From Gammaproteobacteria bacterium (GTDB lineage: Bacteria > Pseudomonadota > Gammaproteobacteria > Pseudomonadales > Pseudohongiellaceae): DNA of 64,000 nucleotides. Positions within the stretch are counted from its first letter, which is position 1. The number at the start of each line of letters is the position of its first letter. The stretch spans positions 1 through 64,000 of the forward strand of contig JAQWQD010000017.1 in assembly GCA_029244985.1 (NCBI GenBank), read 5' to 3'. A model generated the notes under the pieces. It made no database searches and was not told where the DNA came from. It saw nothing but the letters and a program-made list of their open reading frames with translations. A program made the position numbers and the translations under genes. This document shows positions 55,097 through 63,192 of the stretch, in pieces.

Positions 55097-56476
55097 ATGA
55101 CATTTGCCAAGCTAGAAGAGCTCAATGCATTTCTGGATAAAAATCCCGAAGCCACGATGATGGAAATACTGGTTCCTGATGTTAATGGTATATTACGTGG
55201 CAAGCGGATACCGCCTCTAGAATTCGAAACCTTTTTTACAAAAGGAGTGAAAAGTCCTGCTTCACTCAGCTTTTGTAACTGCCGAGGTGATTTCGCAGAT
55301 GAATTGGACTTGGAAATATTTCGTGGAGATGCTGATCAATTGCTCTTCCCGGTCACTGATACGCTTTCATCAATTGGTTGGTTGAAATCCGATACCATAC
55401 AAGTACTGGCTAGTTTTACGGAATTAGATCGTACTCCTGCGTTTTTCGATCCTCGTACAGTATTAAAAAACGCACTCCAACCACTCTATGATTTGGGCTA
55501 CTCCGCTGTTGTCGCGACTGAGATGGAGTTCTATTTAATTGAAGAGGGTGATGATGCTCTTCCAAAATTAAAACTAAGTAACGTGCCGGGCACTAACCAA
55601 CCACAATCTGGAATTCAATATGCAATGCCGGAAGAGCTTTGGGATAACGAAAATTTTTTGGAGGATGTGAGGGTCACCTGTGTTGAGCAAAATATTCCAA
55701 TGACTACTGTTCATTCGGAATTTTCACCGGGACAGTTCGAGTTGAATCTGCATCATGTTGCTGACCCTGTAATAGCATGTGATCACGCAGTACTTTTTAA
55801 GCGCATTATTAAGGGAGTTGCACGGAACCACGGCTCATCAGCTAGTTTTATGGCCAAACCTTTTGATGATATAGCGGGTTGTGGTCTGCATATCCACTTC
55901 AGCCTGTATGACGCTGACGGTAAAAACGTTTTCTCAACTGATAGTGAAACTGTGCCGGCACTCAGTGATAAAGCTAAATACGCTGTTGGAGGATTGGCTG
56001 AAACAATGGATAGTGCTATGGCTATATTTGCGCCTAATGCGAACTCATACCGGAGGCTAGTGCCTGGTAACTATGCACCACTGACACCAAACTGGGGCTA
56101 TAACCATCGTGATGTTGCATTACGAGTGCCTGTATCAGAAGACAATGATCGTCGTATCGAGCATCGAGTCGCTGGTGCGGATGCCAACCCCTACTTAGTT
56201 ATGGCTTCTATAGCTGCTGGTATTCACTATGGTATTACTAACAAATGCATGCCAGATACGATGGTGGCTGAATATCAAGAGATTGAAGAAGAGATCATCA
56301 CACTGCCGCGACAATGGTCTACTGCATTGGACAAGTTCCAAACGGATACCATTTTAAAAGATTACTTGGGCAAGGAATTTTGTGACTTATTCGTCGAAAT
56401 AAGACGCAGCGAATGGGAGGAGTTCTCGAAGCGAGTTTCGAATATCGATTACGAGTGGTATCTCCGCTCGGTTTAA
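55097..56476 (+). CDS. Glutamine synthetase-family, PuuA-like gamma-glutamylamine synthetase
   Basis: 459 residues, near PuuA (about 470). The N-terminal beta-grasp has MEILVPDVNGILRGKRIP, followed by the catalytic domain with ATEMEFYL, GLHIHFSLYD, PNANSYRRLVPGNYAP, and RIEHRVAGADANPYL. The 'RGKRIP' N-terminal motif and lack of an adenylylation loop separate it from GlnA. The group joins glutamate to an amine (putrescine, methylamine, ethanolamine and so on) using ATP. Fourth in the TetR-controlled operon, before a Rieske oxygenase and PuuB-like oxidase, so it probably caps the amine formed by the earlier enzymes. Confidence 0.9.
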   Translation: MTFAKLEELNAFLDKNPEATMMEILVPDVNGILRGKRIPPLEFETFFTKGVKSPASLSFCNCRGDFADELDLEIFRGDADQLLFPVTDTLSSIGWLKSDTIQVLASFTELDRTPAFFDPRTVLKNALQPLYDLGYSAVVATEMEFYLIEEGDDALPKLKLSNVPGTNQPQSGIQYAMPEELWDNENFLEDVRVTCVEQNIPMTTVHSEFSPGQFELNLHHVADPVIACDHAVLFKRIIKGVARNHGSSASFMAKPFDDIAGCGLHIHFSLYDADGKNVFSTDSETVPALSDKAKYAVGGLAETMDSAMAIFAPNANSYRRLVPGNYAPLTPNWGYNHRDVALRVPVSEDNDRRIEHRVAGADANPYLVMASIAAGIHYGITNKCMPDTMVAEYQEIEEEIITLPRQWSTALDKFQTDTILKDYLGKEFCDLFVEIRRSEWEEFSKRVSNIDYEWYLRSV

Positions 56477-56859
56477 TACTTTCTGATTATAAGGTTTTTC
56501 TATTACGGAACTTCGTCATTTGGGCAATTTACATAGGTCTTGTGTCAAGTTTTAATTACTCTTTAACTCCCCCTTTTTTTATATTTGCCACAACACATAG
56601 AGAGTTTTCAGCTTCGAAGCTTTTAGTGGCACCGTTTCCGGGATGGAAAATTACCCTATCTTTTAAAAGTGTATTTAGTTGGGCTCTCTAATCTAACGGG
56701 GGCATTTGCTTATTCCCAAGCTTTTTAGCATTTCTATTTTTTTGAAATTATCGCGGATTTTCTAATAGCACACATATATTGAATATCTATTTAATAGATT
56801 ATATGATCATTTAATAGATATTTTCACCCCTAAACCATTGATTTTGGGAGCCGAACACC
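56477..56859. other. Intergenic region, 383 bases, inside the long operon
   Basis: This is the only large gap in the cassette 3 operon. Its first 300 bases are AT-rich with no gene I can support. The last 80 bases carry dyad repeats (56785-56822) just before the Rieske gene, so an internal promoter is likely here. Confidence 0.5.
56785..56822. promoter_or_regulatory. AT-rich dyads upstream of Rieske gene
   Basis: ATCTATTTAATAGAT (56785-56799) is a 7-bp palindrome around a central T. ATTTAATAGAT recurs at 56809-56819, exactly 20 bases later. AATATCTATTTAAT (56782-56795) and ATTTAATAGATATT (56809-56822) are inverse copies with one mismatch. Two sites two helical turns apart, 40-75 bases from the Rieske ATG, suggest a cooperative regulator. 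AT-richness raises the chance of coincidence. Confidence 0.5.
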
Positions 56860-58125
56860 ATGAAATTTATCGCCACCAATGTTGATGACTCATACCGGGT
56901 ACTCGGAGAGAGGATTTCGGCCCAGCAAGAGCGTTCAGGTTTTGCATTAGATTCCTATTTTTATCGTTCTCATCTCACCTATCAAAGGGAGCTGGAGAGA
57001 ATCATTTATAAGAGTTGGCTTTATGCTGGTCACATCAGTCAAATCCCAAACCCTGGAGACTATTTCTTATTTAATTTAGGTGAGGATTCCATAATTATTA
57101 ACCGAGATGCGTCTGGTGAAGTGCATGCTATGCACAATATTTGTCGGCATCGCGGTGCGCGGGTGTGTGAAGACCTGAAAGGTAATCGTACTAGTTTCGT
57201 TTGTCCCTATCATGGCTGGGTATATAACGATGATGGCAGTCTTAAAGTTGCTCGTGATATGAATTTGCTAGAGGGGTTTAATGATGCAGATTTTGGGTTA
57301 AAGCCAGTCAACTATAAAGTTTTTGAGGGCTTAATTTTTATCAATTGTGACACAGAAGCGCCGGACTGGAGTTCAGAACTTGAAAAGTTAAGTAAGCCAA
57401 TTCAGGGATACGATTTAGCCAATGCCAAAATAGCTGAGAGTACGATGTATAAAGTCGATGCTAATTGGAAATTGTGTCTCGAAAATTATCTTGAATGTTA
57501 TCACTGCGCCACCTCGCACAGAGCCTATGCCAAGTCGCATAGTTTGAAAGCATTAGCTTACCAAGCACAGCCATTAAACGATGCGATGATGGCAAGGGCC
57601 GAAGAAGCAACAGCAGTTGAAGGAATCACCGATGAAATAGTTGAATACTATAGCTTGGCTAAGCAATTCGGTGGCTGCGTGTGCCATAGTCGTTATGCGC
57701 TCTATGAAGGCTATGTAACAGGAAGTGAAGACGGAAAAGCTGTCGCTCCATTAATGGGTGGATTTAAAGGTTATGACGGCGGAGCTTCAGATTTTCACTT
57801 AGGTCCATTAACGTTTATGCTCAATTATCCGGACCATTGTGTGCTTTATCGCTTTATTCCTCGCAGTATCACCCAAACCGATATGCAATTAGTGTGGTTC
57901 GTGAGGGGTGATGCAGAGGAGGGTGTTGATTATATCAAAGAGCGGGTTAGTTGGCTGTGGGATCACACGACTCAGGAAGATGAATTTATCATTACTCGAA
58001 ATAGTGAGGGAGTCAATTCACACTTTTTTGAGCCAGGTCCCTTTCATCCTGAGTTTGAAGAACTTTCAATGATGTTTGTGGATTGGTACCTAAAAGCCTT
58101 GGGACCGGTTTCTGACAAGGATTAA
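56860..58125 (+). CDS. Rieske non-heme iron oxygenase, alpha subunit
   Basis: 421 residues. Rieske ligands are C95-x-H97 (CRHRG) and C115-x2-H118 (CPYHGW). Catalytic residues are the bridging E212 and iron ligands H215 and H220 in ENYLECYHCATSH. Compared with the copy at 13708 it has an insert of about 35 residues in the catalytic half and a standard CPYHGW. Related enzymes act on quaternary or tertiary amines (glycine betaine, choline, carnitine, stachydrine), oxidising an N-methyl or cleaving C-N. GGGAG precedes the ATG. It is 4 bases upstream of the PuuB-like oxidase gene. No reductase partner in the window. Confidence 0.92.
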   Translation: MKFIATNVDDSYRVLGERISAQQERSGFALDSYFYRSHLTYQRELERIIYKSWLYAGHISQIPNPGDYFLFNLGEDSIIINRDASGEVHAMHNICRHRGARVCEDLKGNRTSFVCPYHGWVYNDDGSLKVARDMNLLEGFNDADFGLKPVNYKVFEGLIFINCDTEAPDWSSELEKLSKPIQGYDLANAKIAESTMYKVDANWKLCLENYLECYHCATSHRAYAKSHSLKALAYQAQPLNDAMMARAEEATAVEGITDEIVEYYSLAKQFGGCVCHSRYALYEGYVTGSEDGKAVAPLMGGFKGYDGGASDFHLGPLTFMLNYPDHCVLYRFIPRSITQTDMQLVWFVRGDAEEGVDYIKERVSWLWDHTTQEDEFIITRNSEGVNSHFFEPGPFHPEFEELSMMFVDWYLKALGPVSDKD

Positions 58126-58129
58126 ATCT

Positions 58130-59410
58130 GTGTTATTGAAAAAAACCCAAGACAGCAGCGAGCATACGAAGTCCTATTACGCTGCTTCATCAAATTTTGA
58201 AACAAGCTATCCTATGTTGAAAGGCGATCACTCGGTGGATGTGGTCATAGTTGGTGGAGGCTTTAGTGGGGTTTCCACGGCGGTTGAGCTATGTGAAAAG
58301 GGTTGTTCAGTGGCACTAGTGGAAGCGAATCGAATTAGCTGGGGAGCTAGTGGTCGTAACGGTGGGCAGCTAATCGGCGGACTTGGTCATGACCCTGCCG
58401 CTTTTCGTCGCACCATTGGAGATGCAGGCGTGAATGAAATTTACGCGATGGGCGCAGAGTGTGTCGACATCGTTTGTGAGCGAATTAGAAAATACAATAT
58501 CGAGTGCGACCTAAAATGGGGCTATGTAGAAGTGGCGCTAAGGCCACGTCATCTTCGCGACTATGAGAAATGGGCGAAAGATGATGAAAAACTAGTGTTG
58601 CTCGATAAGAGTGCGGTACAAGCTTATGTTAATTCGGATATTTATCTAGGGGGATATTACAAGCCGGACTGGGGGCACCTCCATCCGCTAAACCTTTGTA
58701 TTGGTGAGGCCAAGGTCGCGGAAGAAATGGGTGCCAAGATATTTGAGCAATCTCCTGTCGAGAGGATCACCTATGGAAATTCACCCGTTATTCATACATC
58801 AAACGGGTCAATAACTGCAGGGCACGCGATTATTTGTGGAAATGCTTATCTCGGAAGTTTAGTAAAGCACCTCGATGATCGAATACTTCCAGCCACTAGT
58901 TGCATTATCGCCACTGAGCAATTAACGGACGAGCAAATCGCAGCAAGTTTGCCAGGTGACGTGGCAGTCTGTGACACACGCACCGCTCTAGACTATTACC
59001 GGTTGTCCGCTGATAAGCGGCTGCTTTTTGGAGGTCTCTCCAATTATTCTGGTCTGGAACCCCATAATGTCGAAGACATTATGCGTCAGAAAATGAATCA
59101 CGTATTTCCCGCACTGGAACAAGTTAAACTTGATTATATTTGGAGTGGGCAGATGGGGATTAGTTTTAGACGTATGCCTCAAATGGGGCGACTTAAGGGA
59201 AATGTACTCTATGTTGGAGGGTACTCTGGGCATGGGGTAGCACCAACGCATGTTCTGGGCAGGACTTTAGCTGAAGCAGTTACTGGAAATACGAAGAGAT
59301 TCGATCACTTGGCTAGCATTAATCATTGGAAATGGCCTGGTGGAAAATTATTGCGCCGTCCTGGAATGGCTTTGGGAATGATGTTCTATAAGCTCGCTGA
59401 TATGGTGTAG
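58130..59410 (+). CDS. PuuB-like FAD-dependent amine oxidase (DAO family)
   Basis: 426 residues from a GTG start. The FAD site is GGGFSGVSTAVELCEKG with GASGRNGGQLIGG, and the C-terminal YSGHGVAPTH is typical. It equals the protein at 38429 in length and motif order, so the two are paralogues. By analogy with PuuB it oxidises a gamma-glutamyl amine, consistent with the PuuA-like gene at 55097 in the same operon, yielding an aldehyde, H2O2 and ammonia or an amine. Tight spacing on both sides. Confidence 0.9.
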   Translation: MLLKKTQDSSEHTKSYYAASSNFETSYPMLKGDHSVDVVIVGGGFSGVSTAVELCEKGCSVALVEANRISWGASGRNGGQLIGGLGHDPAAFRRTIGDAGVNEIYAMGAECVDIVCERIRKYNIECDLKWGYVEVALRPRHLRDYEKWAKDDEKLVLLDKSAVQAYVNSDIYLGGYYKPDWGHLHPLNLCIGEAKVAEEMGAKIFEQSPVERITYGNSPVIHTSNGSITAGHAIICGNAYLGSLVKHLDDRILPATSCIIATEQLTDEQIAASLPGDVAVCDTRTALDYYRLSADKRLLFGGLSNYSGLEPHNVEDIMRQKMNHVFPALEQVKLDYIWSGQMGISFRRMPQMGRLKGNVLYVGGYSGHGVAPTHVLGRTLAEAVTGNTKRFDHLASINHWKWPGGKLLRRPGMALGMMFYKLADMV

Positions 59411-59413
59411 TCA

Positions 59414-60148
59414 ATGGTCTTGATTTTTATGCATATGGACGATAATTCTCCTGGCTATATTGCAGATTACTTAGTTAGGAAATCAATCCCTTTCAAAATA
59501 GTTCGGGCTTATGCCGGTGATATGGTCCCTAGTTGTGATGAAAGCATAGATGGTTTGGTGTTCATGGGTGGAATTATGAGCGTTAATGATGAGCTGCCTT
59601 GGATCAAAGAAGAAATTAGTCTTATTAAAGAGGCGCTAGATAAAGGAGTTCCAGTACTTGGTCATTGTTTGGGTGGGCAACTTATCAGTAAAGCCCTCGG
59701 TCAGGATGTTAATCAAAACCCGGTGAATGAAGTCGGTTGGCATAACTGCCGTCTAGCAGTAGACGCGAAGATCAGTAGCTTAGCAGCTCAGTGGTTAGGA
59801 GATACTAGAGATCCGTTTATCATGTTTCATTGGCACAGCGAAACCTTCTCGCTACCTGCTGGTGCCCATCACTTATTTTCTTCAGAGTTCTGTGACAATC
59901 AAGCGTATATTTTTAACAATAATGTTTTAGCCATGCAGTGTCATGTCGAAATGACATTACCCCTCATTAAGCATTGGATTACTGAATGGCAAGACGATTT
60001 ACAGAATGTATCGCCGAGTGAGCAAAGTTTCTCTCAAATTAGTAGAAACTTAGAGCAACGCGTGAACAGACTTAATCGGGTCGCAGAGAATTTGTACGAA
60101 CGCTGGGTGAGTAAAATTGTTAGCCGGTCATGCGAAATTGTTGCTTAA
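59414..60148 (+). CDS. Class I glutamine amidotransferase-like hydrolase
   Basis: 244 residues, one domain. Catalytic C85 is in VLGHCLGGQ and H177/E179 in MQCHVEM, a complete triad. No synthetase partner is fused. In this operon, after a PuuA-like synthetase and PuuB-like oxidase, it most likely removes the gamma-glutamyl group, the step done by PuuD in E. coli (a different amidotransferase branch). Paralogue in role of 3249. Starts 3 bases after the oxidase stop. Confidence 0.86.
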   Translation: MVLIFMHMDDNSPGYIADYLVRKSIPFKIVRAYAGDMVPSCDESIDGLVFMGGIMSVNDELPWIKEEISLIKEALDKGVPVLGHCLGGQLISKALGQDVNQNPVNEVGWHNCRLAVDAKISSLAAQWLGDTRDPFIMFHWHSETFSLPAGAHHLFSSEFCDNQAYIFNNNVLAMQCHVEMTLPLIKHWITEWQDDLQNVSPSEQSFSQISRNLEQRVNRLNRVAENLYERWVSKIVSRSCEIVA

Positions 60149-60178
60149 TGATAGCATAAAATTAACAGGACACTTCGT

Positions 60179-61609
60179 ATGACAAGTGAGTACTTTCGCC
60201 GTGGATACAATAAACATTTGCTGCATCCATGGGCCAATTTTAATGAATTAGGGGCTGATGAGAATAAAACTGTAATTACTCGTGGCGAGGGTATTTACAT
60301 TTACGACGCTGATGGAAACCGCTTATTGGATGGCCCAGCAGGTATGTGGTGCATGCAGCTAGGCTATGGTCGTAGTGAAATTGCAGAAGCTGTTTCTCAG
60401 CAGATGACCCAGCTTGCGTATTCTTCGCCATTCAATGTTGTCAATGATAAGGAAATCGAGTTAGCAGGTCGCATCGCTAGTAAAACTCCCGGGGATTTAA
60501 ACCGCATATTCTTTACGACTTGCGGTTCAACTGCCGTTGATGCGGCGTTACGGTTATGTCAGCTTGCCAGTAATATTAAAGATCAACCGAATTGTAAGCA
60601 CATTCTTAGTCGCGAGAGTGGATATCACGGAAGTAGCTTTTTATCAGCATCGATAACAGGAAAAGAGAGAGACAAATCAGCAATGGATGTATTGACTGAT
60701 AAAATACACTTTATTAGTGAGCCGTGTTTTTATCATCATCCAAATTTTGCGAGTGAAGAGGAATTCTGTGACTTCTTAATTGATGAATTGGAAGATAAAA
60801 TCAAAGAGTTGGGTGCTGAAAACATTATGTGTTTTATTGCTGAGCCGATACTTGCAAGTGGTGGAGTGATAGTGCCGCCCAAAAACTATAACTATCGTTG
60901 CTGGGAAACAGTAAAAAAATATGGAATTACTTATATCGCCGATGAAGTTGTTACGGGTTTTGGGCGTTTAGGTCATTGGTTTGTCTCTGAAGAAGTTATG
61001 GGTATAGTCCCGGACATCATAATTTTTGCCAAAGGAATTACGGCTGGTCATATCCCTTTAGGAGGGTATGCGGTTTCAGAGAGATATCTTCAAGAATTAA
61101 GCGATGACAAGAATGAATTTTTGTATGCCAATGGCTTTACTTGGTCTGGCAATCCAGTGGCTTGTGCAGCAGCGTTGGCAAGTTGGGATATTTTTGAAAA
61201 AGAGAATGTGTTTGGTCATGTTAAAGAAATCTCTACATATTTTCAGCAGCAGCTGAAGACTTTGGAGCAGATTCCGCTCGTAGGGGAAGTTAGAGGCGTT
61301 GGATTAATGGCCGCTATAGAAACATCAGTGCAAACATCAAATGAAAATGACCGACTAGAAAAAGATTATGCTGTGGGTGAGCTGGTTGATAGGCACTGCC
61401 AGCAGCTTGGTTTGTTGGTTCGCCCATTTATTAATTTATGTATCATTTCTCCGCCGCTAGTAATAGTTGAAGCGCAGGTAGACGAGCTGGTTTCAATTCT
61501 GAAGAAAGGGCTAGAGCTAACTCTTGCTGATTTGAGGGAGCAAGGTATTTGGCAAGATACTTCATGTTCGCAAAATCCGCCAAGCGCGAATAGAGCATTA
61601 AACTCATAG
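60179..61609 (+). CDS. Class III aminotransferase
   Basis: 476 residues with GPAGMWCMQLGYGR, TCGSTAVDAALRLCQ, ADEVVTGFGRLGHW and the PLP lysine K285 in IIIFAKGITAGHIPLGG. It belongs to the same group as the enzyme at 45320 (GABA, putrescine, beta-alanine, AGXT2-like). In the cassette 3 operon it probably removes the terminal amino group of the freed omega-amino acid or guanidino acid. AGGA before the ATG. C-terminal 15 residues are Asn/Ser/Pro-rich and likely disordered. Confidence 0.92.
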   Translation: MTSEYFRRGYNKHLLHPWANFNELGADENKTVITRGEGIYIYDADGNRLLDGPAGMWCMQLGYGRSEIAEAVSQQMTQLAYSSPFNVVNDKEIELAGRIASKTPGDLNRIFFTTCGSTAVDAALRLCQLASNIKDQPNCKHILSRESGYHGSSFLSASITGKERDKSAMDVLTDKIHFISEPCFYHHPNFASEEEFCDFLIDELEDKIKELGAENIMCFIAEPILASGGVIVPPKNYNYRCWETVKKYGITYIADEVVTGFGRLGHWFVSEEVMGIVPDIIIFAKGITAGHIPLGGYAVSERYLQELSDDKNEFLYANGFTWSGNPVACAAALASWDIFEKENVFGHVKEISTYFQQQLKTLEQIPLVGEVRGVGLMAAIETSVQTSNENDRLEKDYAVGELVDRHCQQLGLLVRPFINLCIISPPLVIVEAQVDELVSILKKGLELTLADLREQGIWQDTSCSQNPPSANRALNS

Positions 61610-61694
61610 GTAAGCAGTTAAGTAACACATAGGCTGATTATACCCTTCTTTTAAAAGTTCGCTAAAGTTGCATAAGCACAAGAGGAGAACAAAT

Positions 61695-62648
61695 ATGTCA
61701 GATGATGAGTCGTCTAAATATTTCACCCAAGATAGCGATCCGTTCGACACTGAATCGATGTTTGCGAATGCCTATAGTTTTCTTGGTATTCCTTTTTCGC
61801 GGCGAGTGGAGAAAACGGATCTAGCAATTTTAGGGATTCCCTACGATCTGGCTACGACTGGTCGCGCGGGAACTCGTCACGGTCCGCAGGCAGTAAGAAT
61901 TGCTTCTGCGAATTTGCGTTGGGAAGAGAAGCGTTGGCCATGGAATTTTGATGTGAGAAAGCGCATTAATGCTATTGATTATGGTGATTTGGAATTTGGG
62001 CCTGGTGAATCGGAAGAAATGATTGAAGGTGTTATTCGGCATACAGGCCAATTTTACCAAGAGGGTGCAAAAACTCTTGCCATCGGCGGAGATCATTTCA
62101 TTACTTTGCCATTGCTGCGTTCAGTTCATCAGCATTATGGCACAGTTGCCTTAGTCCATTTCGATGCACATACAGATACTTATACGGTGGGTGCGAAGTA
62201 TGACCATGGGTCTATGTTTTATCATGCGCCAAGGGAAGGACTCGTGGACCCAGCACATTCCATTCAACTTGGTATACGCACGGAGTACGATCCAGACGAC
62301 CATGAATTCATGGTATTAAGCGGCGCAGAACTAAATGATCAACCGGCCATTGATATCATCGGCGTAATCAAGCAGCGAGTTGGAAGCCTGCCTGTGTATC
62401 TTACTTTTGATATTGATTGCCTGGATCCAGCCTATGCTCCAGGTACTGGAACGCCGGTCGTTGGGGGAATTAGCACAGACAAAGCCTTAAAAATTATTCG
62501 CGGATTGAGTGGGATTAATATTGTTGCTGCTGATGTAGTGGAAGTGGCTCCCAGCTACGATCATGCTGAAATAACTGCGCTAGCTGGTGCGACACTTTTG
62601 CTGGAGCTTATGTATTTGATTGGCTCAAACACTCTTCCTAAGGAGTGA
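61695..62648 (+). CDS. Agmatinase/arginase-family ureohydrolase
   Basis: 317 residues from the ATG at 61695 with GAGGAG upstream (a TTG at 61668 is upstream in frame). All Mn ligands are visible: GGDHF, HFDAHTD and FDIDCLDP, plus the PGTGTPV loop and E in DVVEVAP. The N-terminus AILGIPYD and GPQAVR are SpeB-like. It hydrolyses a guanidino group to urea and an amine (agmatine to putrescine, guanidinobutyrate to GABA, or similar). Last gene of the TetR-controlled operon; it supports a guanidino or polyamine substrate for the pathway. Confidence 0.92.
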   Translation: MSDDESSKYFTQDSDPFDTESMFANAYSFLGIPFSRRVEKTDLAILGIPYDLATTGRAGTRHGPQAVRIASANLRWEEKRWPWNFDVRKRINAIDYGDLEFGPGESEEMIEGVIRHTGQFYQEGAKTLAIGGDHFITLPLLRSVHQHYGTVALVHFDAHTDTYTVGAKYDHGSMFYHAPREGLVDPAHSIQLGIRTEYDPDDHEFMVLSGAELNDQPAIDIIGVIKQRVGSLPVYLTFDIDCLDPAYAPGTGTPVVGGISTDKALKIIRGLSGINIVAADVVEVAPSYDHAEITALAGATLLLELMYLIGSNTLPKE

Positions 62649-62657
62649 TTGGGCCGC

Positions 62658-63164
62658 CTATTGGTCAATAGCACGATTTAAATTTTTAATGGCCTCATTG
62701 AATTGAGAGGGCTCGAAAAATAATAATTCAATGTGGATTTGGTTTTCTTCTTTTAGATCAAACCCCAGCATAAGCACATTGAGTTGCTGCTGAATTTCTA
62801 GTGCTGCCGGTATGCTTATCAAAAAGCGTTGGCCTGCAGCTTCTTCTCGAATGGGAAGCGTTTGATTGCTTGTTTGTGTATTTGTGAGCAAATTTACTAA
62901 ATGGGCAATGAATTGTTGGAATACTTTAAAATTTAATACTCCAACAAATTCGCTCTGGTTTAATGACAATAAAACTTCAATGTGTTTGTTATCATCTCGA
63001 GGCGTAGATGCAACTGATTGTATTTTTCCGGTTTTTAATCTATCGAAACGCTGCAGATTTATTTTAGGCTCTCGGCCGAGCAAATAATCGTAAATAAGCT
63101 TAACGACATTCTTTATAAGATCTTCAATGCTTACAGTAATGCTGGATTGTTTCGTGTTTTGCAT
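62658..63164 (-). CDS. Uncharacterised cytoplasmic protein
   Basis: 168 residues, no signal peptide, convergent with the ureohydrolase gene at 9 bases. Predicted helices (SIEDLIKNVVKLIYDYLL at the start and FQQFIAHLVNLLTN in the middle) alternate with strands. The C-terminal half has LNVLMLGFDLKEENQIHIELLFF. I see no known motif. Downstream of the regulator-acetyltransferase gene on the same strand. Confidence 0.6.
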   Translation of the reverse strand: MQNTKQSSITVSIEDLIKNVVKLIYDYLLGREPKINLQRFDRLKTGKIQSVASTPRDDNKHIEVLLSLNQSEFVGVLNFKVFQQFIAHLVNLLTNTQTSNQTLPIREEAAGQRFLISIPAALEIQQQLNVLMLGFDLKEENQIHIELLFFEPSQFNEAIKNLNRAIDQ

Positions 63165-63192
63165 GTAATTAAATTTTTCGATATCGATTATT

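Noticed and set aside
56413-56691. 92-residue frame overlapping the end of the PuuA-like gene
   Set aside because: It begins within the synthetase gene, has no recognisable features and looks like read-through of AT-rich spacer.
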